10,647 nucleotides of DNA. Source: JAJISG01 sp964347325. GTDB taxonomy: Archaea; Thermoplasmatota; Thermoplasmata; RBG-16-68-12; JAJISG01. Shown here in pieces: positions 1 to 6,148 of this stretch (its first letter is position 1; each line of letters begins with the position of its first letter). Under the pieces are notes generated by a model. The model was not told the DNA's origin and searched no databases. It saw only the letters and a list, made by a program, of their open reading frames with translations. The stretch lies in NCBI GenBank assembly GCA_964347325.1, contig CAYFYA010000027.1:1-10647 (forward strand). Reading direction: 5' to 3'. The position numbers and the translations under genes were made by a program.

Positions 1-1
1 G

Positions 2-463
2 ACCACGACACCGGTGGGCGATGTCCAGCGAGGTAAGCGGGAGTTCAAGAAGGACGTACCGCAAATAGTAGCGGCCCACGGAGTGCCCTACGTCGCCACG
101 GCCTCCATCGGTTTCCCGAACGACCTGCTTTCGAAGCTCCAGCGGGCAAAGGAGACGCTGGGATTCCGTTATCTGCAGGTCTTCGCCCCGTGTCCGACCG
201 GCTGGCGAACGGGGTCTGAGGAGACTGTCCAGCTGGCAAAGCTAGCGGTGGATACCGGGCTATGGCCACTCTACGAGGTCATCGAAGGTAAGATGAAGAT
301 CAACCGAAGGCCGCGCTTCACCCCCTTAAGGGAGTACCTGGAACTTCAGGGCCGCTTCAAGCACATGACCGCGGAGGAGATGTCGACCTTGGACGATGGC
401 CTTCAAAGGCGCTGGAGGACTCTGGAAGCCATGGAGAAGGCCCTCTCACGCGGCTCCAACTAG
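2..463 (+). CDS. porB: 2-oxoacid (pyruvate) ferredoxin oxidoreductase beta subunit, 3' part
   Basis: This is the C-terminal 153 residues of the thiamine-diphosphate-binding beta subunit of a pyruvate:ferredoxin oxidoreductase. The enzyme interconverts pyruvate plus CoA with acetyl-CoA and CO2 in the cytoplasm, using ferredoxin as electron carrier. The frame is open to the left edge and begins TTTPVGDVQRGK, matching the family's conserved substrate-loop region, so the GTG at 14 is internal and not a start. Further family marks are GVPYVATASIG, the APCPTGW motif and the following AVDTGLWPLYEV stretch. The tail is charged and helical. The usual subunit is about 290-310 residues, so roughly half is outside the window. 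It converges with the reductase gene, 32 bases away, and no clear terminator lies between them. A paralogous 2-oxoacid oxidoreductase (for example 2-ketoisovalerate) cannot be excluded from this half alone. Confidence 0.9.
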   Translation, partial: TTTPVGDVQRGKREFKKDVPQIVAAHGVPYVATASIGFPNDLLSKLQRAKETLGFRYLQVFAPCPTGWRTGSEETVQLAKLAVDTGLWPLYEVIEGKMKINRRPRFTPLREYLELQGRFKHMTAEEMSTLDDGLQRRWRTLEAMEKALSRGSN

Positions 464-495
464 GGCGAATGAGGGCCTCGACCCCTCCTGCCAGC

Positions 496-1656
496 CTACC
501 AACCGAACTCGGCGGAAATCCTGACTGCTCGGTATAGCGTGGCAAGCTTCCTAACGTACCGGAGGTATAGCGGCCTCCTGAGAAACGCACGGACCGCGTC
601 CAGCCGCGTGATTTCTGACAGGCTCTTCCCGTTCACCCTCGACCCCAGATAAGCCATGGCTTCCTCCTCCCACTCGGAGGAGTCATATGAGGCCTCCCAT
701 AGAACGGGGTCAAGGAAGGAGGAGGCCACCAGCTCCCTCTCGTAGCCCTCGATCACCGAAGGGTCCTCTGCCCCTAGGGCCTTGACCGCCCACTCCCCTG
801 CGATTCGGCCGCTAAACAGCGCGGGGTGTATCCCACCACCACTCAATGGGTTTGTGAGACCAGCCGCGTCCCCCGCGAGAGCCACTCCTTCGTCGGCGAA
901 GTGTCGCATCTCGAATCTGTGGGGGATGAGCCCTCCGATTAGATCCCTCGCCTTGTTCACCTCGACCCCGAGGCTCGTACAAAAGTCCCGCACCATCCTC
1001 TTCACCGGAAAAGGACTGCCGACTCCCACGTTGAACTCACCTTCCTTTGGGAAAACCCAGGCGTAGCCGCCATGAAAGGCAGTTGAGGCGTAGAGGTTGA
1101 AGTGGTCGTTATCGGGGTAGTCAAAATCCTCCTCCCGAAACCGATACTCGAGGGTGTTCAGCCACTCCCTCTCACGGATCCAGCCTAGGGCGGCGGCCAC
1201 TGTGGAGTGTGGCCCATCGGCCCCTATCAGCAGGGACGCCCGGTGGACACCTCGGTTGGTCCTCAGATACCAACCATCGTCGAGCCTCTCAAGCCTCTGC
1301 AGGGCTGTTCTGAGTCGAAGCTCCGCTCCCAGATCCACAGCGTCTCTCACAATCCACTGATCGAATTTCTCCCTGTGGAGAGAGTAGCCCCCAGCCCGCG
1401 TGATGTAGCACCACGTGTTCCCCGGGAATTTCAGTTTGGCTCCCGCAATCCTCTTGCTAATCCACCCGCCATCCGTGGGAAGGCCGTTCGACTCCAGAGC
1501 CAGAGAACTCACACCCTCACCACACTGAACGGGGAGGCCCACCTTGCGCCGCCTATCCAGGATTGTTACGGCGAAACCCGCTCTCGCGACAGTCCTGGCG
1601 GCCATCCCTCCTGCGGGACCCGCCCCCACGACGGCTACATCAACTGTGGATTCCAT
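496..1656 (-). CDS. geranylgeranyl reductase family flavoprotein (archaeal lipid saturation)
   Basis: FAD-dependent reductase of the digeranylgeranylglycerophospholipid reductase family, which saturates the isoprenoid chains of archaeal membrane lipids. With the ATG at 1656 it has 386 residues, close to the family's usual 390-400. The N-terminal Rossmann motif is VVGAGPAGG (residues 9-17), followed by the acidic end of strand two (LDRRRKVG) and a CGEGVS motif (45-50) typical of this family. A second FAD contact is GADGPHS (145-151) and the third is AGDAAGLTNPLSGGGIHPAL (261-280). An in-frame GTG at 1668 adds four residues and has GGGGGAC five bases upstream, so the start is not settled. A palindromic stretch TCCCCCTTGGGGGA lies just upstream (1676-1689). 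The gene is divergent from the cupin. A menaquinone-side-chain reductase role is the main alternative. Confidence 0.92.
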   Translation of the reverse strand: MESTVDVAVVGAGPAGGMAARTVARAGFAVTILDRRRKVGLPVQCGEGVSSLALESNGLPTDGGWISKRIAGAKLKFPGNTWCYITRAGGYSLHREKFDQWIVRDAVDLGAELRLRTALQRLERLDDGWYLRTNRGVHRASLLIGADGPHSTVAAALGWIREREWLNTLEYRFREEDFDYPDNDHFNLYASTAFHGGYAWVFPKEGEFNVGVGSPFPVKRMVRDFCTSLGVEVNKARDLIGGLIPHRFEMRHFADEGVALAGDAAGLTNPLSGGGIHPALFSGRIAGEWAVKALGAEDPSVIEGYERELVASSFLDPVLWEASYDSSEWEEEAMAYLGSRVNGKSLSEITRLDAVRAFLRRPLYLRYVRKLATLYRAVRISAEFGW

Positions 1657-1802
1657 ATGACACGCCACGCGACGTCCCCCTTGGGGGATTCAGGAAATCT
1701 TGACCGTGTTCTCGGTGAGGGCTTGAGAGCCATGGGACCTCCGAGACCGCTCTACTAGTCCTGACGACTGGCCCGTGGTTCGCACCAGGAGATGCAGTCG
1801 CA

Positions 1803-1810
1803 TTTACATA
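1803..1810 (+). promoter_or_regulatory. TATA-like box of the cupin gene
   Basis: TTTACATA is centred about 31 bases before the ATG at 1838, which suits an archaeal promoter giving a leaderless or very short-leader transcript. GGTGGT sits 4 bases before the ATG and could act as a weak ribosome site. Confidence 0.45.
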
Positions 1811-1837
1811 ACGATGCACATGTAGCGGGTGGTATCC

Positions 1838-2194
1838 ATGAAGAAGGTCAACCTGGCTGACAAGTTCGATTCCATCCAGCAGTATTGGCGACCAAGGATA
1901 GCGGGTGAACTGGACGGCCTCTACATCAAGCTGGTCAAGCTCAAAGGCAAGTTCATCTGGCATCACCACGAAGCGGAGGATGAACTCTTCCTCGTCGTCA
2001 GGGGTAGCCTAAGGATTCAGCTTAGAGACCATGAAGTACGTCTCGACGAGGGCGACTTCCTTGTTGTCCCGAAGGGCGTGGAACACAGGCCCATCGCCGA
2101 GGAGGAGGCCCACGTGGTGTTGATTGAACCCGCTTCGACCGTGAATACCGGCGAGGTGCGGAGCGAGAGAACGGTTCAGGACGAGTGGATCTGA
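1838..2194 (+). CDS. small single-domain cupin protein
   Basis: A 118-residue single-domain cupin, probably a cytoplasmic metal-binding beta-barrel. Motif 1 is WHHHEAEDELFLVVRG (41-56), with His42/His44, Glu49 and the conserved Gly56. Motif 2 is PKGVEHRP (78-85), with His83 as the remaining metal ligand. All usual cupin metal ligands are therefore present. The short tail (99-118) is charged. The frame is open back to a GTG at 1829, but the ATG at 1838 is preferred because a TATA-like box lies about 31 bases upstream and the cupin fold starts soon after it. The gene stands alone between divergent and downstream neighbours and ends at a hairpin with a T-run. Substrate or enzyme activity cannot be told; small cupins of this type are often annotated as mannose-6-phosphate-isomerase-like without proof. 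Confidence 0.88.
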   Translation: MKKVNLADKFDSIQQYWRPRIAGELDGLYIKLVKLKGKFIWHHHEAEDELFLVVRGSLRIQLRDHEVRLDEGDFLVVPKGVEHRPIAEEEAHVVLIEPASTVNTGEVRSERTVQDEWI

Positions 2195-2207
2195 GGGAAC
2201 CGACCCT

Positions 2208-2236
2208 GGCCCTGCTGTGCAGGCCACGGGGTTTTT
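2208..2236 (+). terminator. hairpin with T-run after the cupin gene
   Basis: GGCCCTGC and GCAGGCC pair around a TGT loop, with one bulged C, and are followed by CACGGGGTTTTT. The T5 run ends 42 bases after the cupin stop. Archaeal termination depends mostly on the T-run. The same T-rich stretch (GTTTTTAG, 2231-2238) could also serve as a TATA box for the next gene. Confidence 0.5.
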
Positions 2237-2263
2237 AGCCGACCATCCCATAGCGCCCCGCAA

Positions 2264-2268
2264 GGAGG
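2264..2268 (+). promoter_or_regulatory. Shine-Dalgarno site deciding a TTG start
   Basis: GGAGG within AAGGAGGAA lies 7 bases before TTG at 2276. It fixes this TTG as the start of the TPR-like gene, since no ATG or GTG lies near the conserved N-terminus. Confidence 0.7.
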
Positions 2269-2275
2269 AAACGAC

Positions 2276-2749
2276 TTGGTAGACGTAAGAAGGCTCCTAG
2301 ATCCCGATGTCCAACGCAAGCTTGCCGCCGCTCTCTTCAACCACACGTGGGACCTGATGGACAAGGAGGATCGAACGAAAGAGGAGGAGGACCGGATGAT
2401 TCACGCCGCCCATGCATCCCGCTACGTCTGGGAGGACATCGGCACCTCGCAGAATCGGGCGGTGGGCGAGTGGCAGATCTCTCGTGTCTATGCCACGCTG
2501 GGAAGGGCAGAACCTGCCGTCTACCACGCGGAGAGGTGCCTGGAGTTGACCGAGGAGTCGGGCGAGGGAGGTTTCTACCGAGCCTCCGCCTACGAGGGCA
2601 TGGCCAGGGCACACAGCGTCTCTGGGAATGCGGCAGAAGCCGAGAGATACATCGAGCTGGCCAAGCGCGAAGGGGAGAAGGTGACCGACAAGGAAGAGAA
2701 GGACCTTCTCTTCAGCCAGCTGCGCGAGATTCCTGAGTACAGGGACTAG
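2276..2749 (+). CDS. TPR-like helical protein of unknown function
   Basis: A 157-residue soluble all-helical protein with no signal peptide or membrane segment. It starts at TTG behind a strong ribosome site. The N-terminal half has HTWDLMDKEDRTKEEEDRM (23-41) followed by IHAAHASRYVWEDIGT and a GEWQISRVYATLGRAEPAVYHAERCLEL stretch (63-90). The latter is a tetratricopeptide-like helix pair, and EGMARAHSVSGNAAEAERYIELAK (108-131) is a second one. This resembles a recurring uncharacterised bacterial and archaeal family with the HAAHASRYHW...GEWQISRVYAVLGR pattern; that match is recalled, not searched. TPR folds bind peptides or partner proteins, but no partner is indicated here. The gene follows the cupin in the same direction after a probable terminator, so it may be a separate unit. 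Confidence 0.85.
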   Translation: MVDVRRLLDPDVQRKLAAALFNHTWDLMDKEDRTKEEEDRMIHAAHASRYVWEDIGTSQNRAVGEWQISRVYATLGRAEPAVYHAERCLELTEESGEGGFYRASAYEGMARAHSVSGNAAEAERYIELAKREGEKVTDKEEKDLLFSQLREIPEYRD

Positions 2750-2770
2750 CGCAGGACTCCAGCTCGAGTT

Positions 2771-2789
2771 CGGAGGTTGTGGACCTCTG
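2771..2789 (+). terminator. hairpin after the TPR-like gene
   Basis: CGGAGGT and ACCTCTG pair around a TGTGG loop with one G-T wobble, starting 22 bases after the stop. No T-run follows, so the terminator role is tentative. Confidence 0.3.
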
Positions 2790-2841
2790 CGGCGGACCAC
2801 ATCCACCGATGTATCAACAATAGATCTCGAAGGCGGCACCG

Positions 2842-2856
2842 GGGACTGACAGTCCC
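2842..2856 (-). terminator. perfect inverted repeat 3' of the CcdA-like gene
   Basis: GGGACTG-A-CAGTCCC is a perfect 7-base inverted repeat lying 11 bases past the minus-strand gene's stop, in the 118-base gap between two convergent genes. It may end transcription from either side, although neither strand has a T-run. Confidence 0.35.
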
Positions 2857-2867
2857 ACTGGCAGTAT

Positions 2868-4151
2868 TCAGACGAAGAACAGCAGGATAATCACCCCGAT
2901 GGCAATCATCAGGGCGGCTGATAGCACACGGGCCGTAGACCTGTGCGTCATCTCCCAGGTCGCGAGCTTTCTCGAAACCCTTCGGTTCTGGATTCCGACG
3001 AGAATGGCCACCAGCGGGAGAACGTACATGAGGTTGTAGAGGTAGAGATAGCCGAGACCACCAAGATAGCTCGTCTGGCTACTGAGGAGGCCCAGAATAG
3101 CTACGTAGATTCCACCGGAGCAAGGGAAGGTACATAGACCGACGAGGAGGCCACCTACGAAGGCGGACGGGAGCGTGGCCCTCAGGAGATAGGGCCTCGC
3201 TCGGTCCCAGAAAACGTGGGGAGTCCTCGTCACGACTCCTAGCGGCTTAACGTAGAGACCTCCTAGGGTCAGCAGGCCCAACGCGATGACCAGGTAGGCG
3301 CCTACTATGGCGAGGAGATGCGTCTCGCCAGATAGGAGAATGGCCTGCATCAGCCCCAACCCGATCAGGAAGTAGACCATGTAGATGGCCAGGATATAGA
3401 GGGTGCCCATCTGCAGCACCTCCCTCCTGGGCCTTCTTGCCACGTACAGCAGAGAGATGAAGAACAGGAGGATAGCGATGGCACAGGGGTTCAACCCATC
3501 CAGAAGGCCAGAGGTAAGGACGAGGGAGGTGAAGGCCCAGTCGTTCGTCGCCTGCACTGGTGTCCCGAAGTTCAAGAAGTAGGTCGCAAGAGGGGCTGAG
3601 ACGTCCAACTCCATTGCTTCCAGGGGAGGCGACCACACCCTGTAGGTTGTCGGCGTCCCCATGGAGTCTTGGTATATCAACAGGAGTTCCGCTCGATTCC
3701 CCGTATGGACTTCCAGCCCTTCCAGGAGGAGATCTTCGGGGATGTGCCCTTGGAGGATGAGAGTCGACCCTCCGAAGACGAAGGTGGCTAGATGGGACCT
3801 CAGACTGTAGGGGACCTCGTGCGCATCGTTAAGAGCATTCAACTCCTCCCGGTGTTCCCTCGCGTTGATGTAGTCCTTCAGGTACACCTCCTCGAACCCG
3901 GTCTGAGAAAGGGTGGGAAGTAGAACCTCGTGCACGTAGACGGCACAGTCGACGCATGCCTCGTTGTAGAATATGTGGACTCCCTCATCCGCGCCTTCCT
4001 CCGTCCTACCGGCCAGGAAGATTCCCAGGACAGAACCTGCCAACAGGGCGGATGTAATGGCCACAACCAGAGACACGAAGAGAAATCCACGCTTACGAGA
4101 AGAGATTCGTTTCCGTGAAGAACCCTGGGGTAACGGATGGATCTGGTCCAT
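2868..4151 (-). CDS. thioredoxin-like domain fused to a CcdA/DsbD-type thiol-electron transporter
   Basis: A 427-residue membrane protein that probably carries reducing equivalents across the membrane to extracytoplasmic thiols. A signal-anchor helix (about 23-46) is followed by an outside thioredoxin-like domain with FYNEACVDC (61-69), i.e. a CxxC redox pair at Cys66/Cys69, and a likely cis-Pro region near VPYS (113-116). From residue 205 on there are about six membrane helices with the two CcdA signature motifs: LNPCAIAILLFF (Cys223) and GLCTFPCSGGIY (Cys340, Cys344). CcdA/DsbD proteins shuttle electrons from cytoplasmic thioredoxin through such cysteines. Having the thioredoxin-like domain in front of the CcdA part resembles the modular DsbD plan. 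The ATG at 4151 lies 2 bases after the TGA of the preceding gene (TGAAGATG), so translation is probably coupled. An in-frame TTG at 4157 overlaps that TGA and is less likely as the start. Confidence 0.88.
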   Translation of the reverse strand: MDQIHPLPQGSSRKRISSRKRGFLFVSLVVAITSALLAGSVLGIFLAGRTEEGADEGVHIFYNEACVDCAVYVHEVLLPTLSQTGFEEVYLKDYINAREHREELNALNDAHEVPYSLRSHLATFVFGGSTLILQGHIPEDLLLEGLEVHTGNRAELLLIYQDSMGTPTTYRVWSPPLEAMELDVSAPLATYFLNFGTPVQATNDWAFTSLVLTSGLLDGLNPCAIAILLFFISLLYVARRPRREVLQMGTLYILAIYMVYFLIGLGLMQAILLSGETHLLAIVGAYLVIALGLLTLGGLYVKPLGVVTRTPHVFWDRARPYLLRATLPSAFVGGLLVGLCTFPCSGGIYVAILGLLSSQTSYLGGLGYLYLYNLMYVLPLVAILVGIQNRRVSRKLATWEMTHRSTARVLSAALMIAIGVIILLFFV

Positions 4152-4153
4152 CT

Positions 4154-4798
4154 TCAACCCCTGACCACGTTCGCGGTTATGGCGATCTGGGCCTCTTGGT
4201 TCGCGGGGTCATTGCTCCTGATGTAGACAGCCCTCTCAATGTAGCCTGAATCGGGATGGACGTTTGGATCATAGCTAACGGTGAGCTCGCCCTTTTCCCC
4301 AGGCCTGAGGGTCTCGCTCCACCCTTCCGGGTTTCCGTGCATGCCGAAGGTCGGGCTCACCCTGCCCCCAATGCGGAGGACGGCAGATGTGCACATGCAG
4401 GAGGTGCTTATGGCCATCAGCACCAACTCCCCCTCACCGATATTCTCTACGACAATCGTTGTAGTGGCGAGTTCCGGTGGGATGTCGCCAAAATCGAAGG
4501 AGGTGGGCGTTACCCGGATGCGCGGTGGAGGATTGGGTGGACCCTGGAAGTAGCTGAAGGCAAGGACCGAAACGGCCGCAAGGCTGACGACGATCAGGAC
4601 CGATAGTATCAGTCTGGTTCGAGACTGCTTCTTGAGAGGGGACGTCGGTCTTCTGGGCGTCGCTTCCTCCTCAGGCAGCGGAAGATCTACCTTCGTCCTG
4701 GGATGGACTTTGGTTATGTGGCGGCGTACGTTCTCCTTCTTGACCGAGGTTCCGCAGACCGGGCAGTTCTCGAAGGTCTTCACCAGACCAGACCCCAC
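4154..4798 (-). CDS. C2H2 zinc finger - TM - DUF1573 (ASH-like) membrane protein
   Basis: A 214-residue single-TM protein. A short N-terminal zinc finger reads CPVCGTSVKK...HITKVH, with Cys12, Cys15, His27 and His32, in front of a Pro- and charge-rich linker. One membrane helix spans about 62-83. The C-terminal domain (93-212) is a DUF1573/ASH-type immunoglobulin-like fold: FDFGDIPPELATTTIVVENIG, then ISTSCMCTSAVL (Cys134, Cys136), then FGMHGNP (Met153, His154), GEKGELTVSYDP and YIRSNDP. DUF1573 members usually carry SCGCT at the cysteine site; here it is SCMCT, a possible soft-metal or redox site. With the basic finger side inside, the ASH domain lies outside. It shares a coupled junction with the CcdA-like gene. 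The start is GTG 4798 or the GTG at 4783 (MKTFENC); the ribosome-site evidence is weak for both. The function is unknown, but the context suggests a client or partner of the thiol transporter. Confidence 0.82.
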   Translation of the reverse strand: MGSGLVKTFENCPVCGTSVKKENVRRHITKVHPRTKVDLPLPEEEATPRRPTSPLKKQSRTRLILSVLIVVSLAAVSVLAFSYFQGPPNPPPRIRVTPTSFDFGDIPPELATTTIVVENIGEGELVLMAISTSCMCTSAVLRIGGRVSPTFGMHGNPEGWSETLRPGEKGELTVSYDPNVHPDSGYIERAVYIRSNDPANQEAQIAITANVVRG

Positions 4799-4879
4799 CC
4801 CTCGCGATTTCGCCGGAAACTGTATTCTCGATACGCCACAAACTGTTCCCTACGATGGGTCATGGGCATCCGCCCTGGC

Positions 4880-5209
4880 CTACCTCGTCAGTTGCTCCTT
4901 CAGGCTCCTGAATTCCTCCGGAGTTATTTCCCCCCTGGCCAGTCTCAGCTCGAGAGTGTCTAGGGCCACGCTACCGGCTGGATAGGTGCGGTCGAAGAAC
5001 CCCAACACTGCCAACAGGATGAGGACGATGACGATGGCCGGGATGGCCATGAAGACCGCCATCCAGCCAACTCCCATGCCCATCATGCCGGTGCCCGTCC
5101 ATCCTGTCGCGAGGGACAGGATGACAGCAAGGATGGCAAAGGCAAGAATGAGGGCCACGAGGAGCCAGAGGAGAATCCGAGAGGGCTCATTCGAATCGCT
5201 CTGACCCAT
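4880..5209 (-). CDS. two-TM protein with C-terminal SHOCT domain
   Basis: A 109-residue membrane protein. Helix one covers about 11-33 and helix two 48-71. The outside loop between them is Gly/Met-rich (GTGMMGMGVGWM, 39-50). A C-terminal SHOCT domain reads LDTLELRLARGEITPEEFRSL (83-103), a short helical oligomerisation motif found at protein ends. Start ATG 5209 lies 3 bases after the stop of the cupredoxin gene, so both belong to one transcript. The SHOCT piece resembles the one at the N-terminus of the cupredoxin protein (LDQRLASGEIGRAEYDEL), so the two may associate through these domains on the cytoplasmic side; this is inference. An 81-base gap separates it from the next gene, and no convincing promoter is seen in that gap. 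Confidence 0.85.
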   Translation of the reverse strand: MGQSDSNEPSRILLWLLVALILAFAILAVILSLATGWTGTGMMGMGVGWMAVFMAIPAIVIVLILLAVLGFFDRTYPAGSVALDTLELRLARGEITPEEFRSLKEQLTR

Positions 5210-5212
5210 CGC

Positions 5213-5848
5213 CTACTCCTTCACGACAACCGTCCCCGTCATGAATGGGTGCGGGTCGCAATGATATTCGTAAACGCCAGGCTCATTGAAGGTATACGAC
5301 CAGCCGTCCATGTGGTACATAGGACCAGAGTCCATGGCCTCCCCTCCGTGGTCATGTCCGTGCTCGCCGAAGGAGACAGTGTGCATCGCGCCGTCCATGT
5401 TCACCCATGTGACAGTAGAGCCCACCGATACCGTGAACACCTGCGGACTGTAGGCGTAGTTGGCGATGACGACGTCAGATTGTCCATATCCACCTGTGTC
5501 GCCTCCCATCATGCCTCCCCCCATGCCTCCAGTGCCTGCGCCCCAGGTGCAGCAATCTCCCCACCCCCAGCCCCAGCCGGACGGGGTCCCGCTCTGAGGT
5601 GCTCTCCACGGACCGTAGGTCAGGGCCAAGGAGGTGATGGTGAAGGCCAAAACTACGCCGAGCACTACAAGGATGGTAAGTCCGGACCGTGAGAGAGCCC
5701 TGTTGTGCCCCCTGGACGTAGTCGACCGACTCGATTGGACGACCTTCTTGAGCTCGTCGTACTCAGCCCTCCCAATCTCTCCCGATGCGAGGCGCTGATC
5801 CAAGATGGTGAGGGGGTCCTCGCTTCCATCATATCTTCTTCTGCTCAT
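5213..5848 (-). CDS. SHOCT - TM - cupredoxin (halocyanin/plastocyanin-like) membrane copper protein
   Basis: A 211-residue membrane-anchored blue-copper protein, probably an extracytoplasmic electron carrier. Order: SHOCT motif (12-36), one TM helix (56-78), a Trp/Gly/Met-rich linker with a CC pair (91-122), and a cupredoxin domain (124-211). All type-1 copper ligands are visible: His156 (GAMHTV) and Cys197, His200, Met203 in YHCDPHPFMTG. An unusual His/Met-rich insert, EHGHDHGGEAMDSGPMYHM (162-180), lies between ligand one and the Cys loop. The ATG at 5848 is chosen because GGGAGATG stands 7 bases upstream and the SHOCT motif starts soon after it; an in-frame ATG at 5908 would add 20 residues that look like leader sequence. 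It is the first gene of the minus-strand cluster. The natural partner (oxidase, reductase or copper carrier) is not in the window. Confidence 0.9.
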   Translation of the reverse strand: MSRRRYDGSEDPLTILDQRLASGEIGRAEYDELKKVVQSSRSTTSRGHNRALSRSGLTILVVLGVVLAFTITSLALTYGPWRAPQSGTPSGWGWGWGDCCTWGAGTGGMGGGMMGGDTGGYGQSDVVIANYAYSPQVFTVSVGSTVTWVNMDGAMHTVSFGEHGHDHGGEAMDSGPMYHMDGWSYTFNEPGVYEYHCDPHPFMTGTVVVKE

Positions 5849-5855
5849 ATCTCTG

Positions 5856-5863
5856 CATCTCCC
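5856..5863 (-). promoter_or_regulatory. Shine-Dalgarno site of the cupredoxin gene
   Basis: GGGAGATG on the minus strand lies 7 bases before the ATG at 5848 and decides between this start and the longer frame from 5908. Confidence 0.6.
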
Positions 5864-6027
5864 GAGATCTTGCTCCTCGTGGCTTTCATGGATGGAAAAG
5901 CCTATCATAGCTTCCTGAAAAAGGTCGAAATCACTTTCAGATGTCAGGCACCAACTCTAATGCGTCTACCCACACAACCTCTCACACATCCCCATGCTGC
6001 AGGCGTCTACTCAAGATGGCTCAAACG

Positions 6028-6046
6028 GATCACGTCCCGGGTGATC
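6028..6046. repeat. inverted repeat between divergent genes
   Basis: GATCAC and GTGATC are separated by GTCCCGG, and GTGATC runs on into AGTCAC, giving a second, overlapping dyad (GTGA-TCAG-TCAC). It lies in the 300-base region between the divergent cupredoxin and HhH genes and could be an operator. The rest of that region (5864-6027) shows nothing I can name. Confidence 0.35.
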
Positions 6047-6083
6047 AGTCACGAGACGGCTCGGCCATGCTAGTGCCCCAAGC

Positions 6084-6120
6084 CTACCGGTAGTGCAGAG
6101 CGTTTATTAGTTCGCGCGAA
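6084..6120 (+). promoter_or_regulatory. promoter flanked by two perfect palindromes
   Basis: A TATA-like TTTATTAG (6103-6110) stands about 42 bases before the ATG at 6149, which predicts a start of transcription near 6130. A 10-base palindrome CTACCGGTAG (6084-6093) lies upstream of it, and another, TTCGCGCGAA (6111-6120), directly downstream, between TATA box and predicted start. That position is typical for archaeal repressor binding. The ribosome site GGTGA (6140-6144) follows, 4 bases before the ATG. Confidence 0.5.
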
Positions 6121-6148
6121 TCTATCTACAGAAAAGCCTGGTGAAAGG

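Noticed and set aside
14..16. GTG at 14 as the start of a complete short gene
   Set aside because: The frame is open to the left edge and already in the conserved PorB sequence, so the gene is truncated by the window.
1207..1758. Long open frame on the plus strand across the geranylgeranyl reductase gene
   Set aside because: It is antisense to a clearly identified flavoprotein and has no domain, so it is a GC-rich shadow.
2297..2839. 180-codon minus-strand frame over the TPR-like gene
   Set aside because: The plus-strand frame has a strong ribosome site and family-like sequence; this one is Arg/Pro/Leu-rich shadow without motifs.
5849..5908. Extension of the cupredoxin gene to ATG 5908
   Set aside because: The added 20 residues are unlike the SHOCT domain, and the ATG at 5848 has a well-placed ribosome site.
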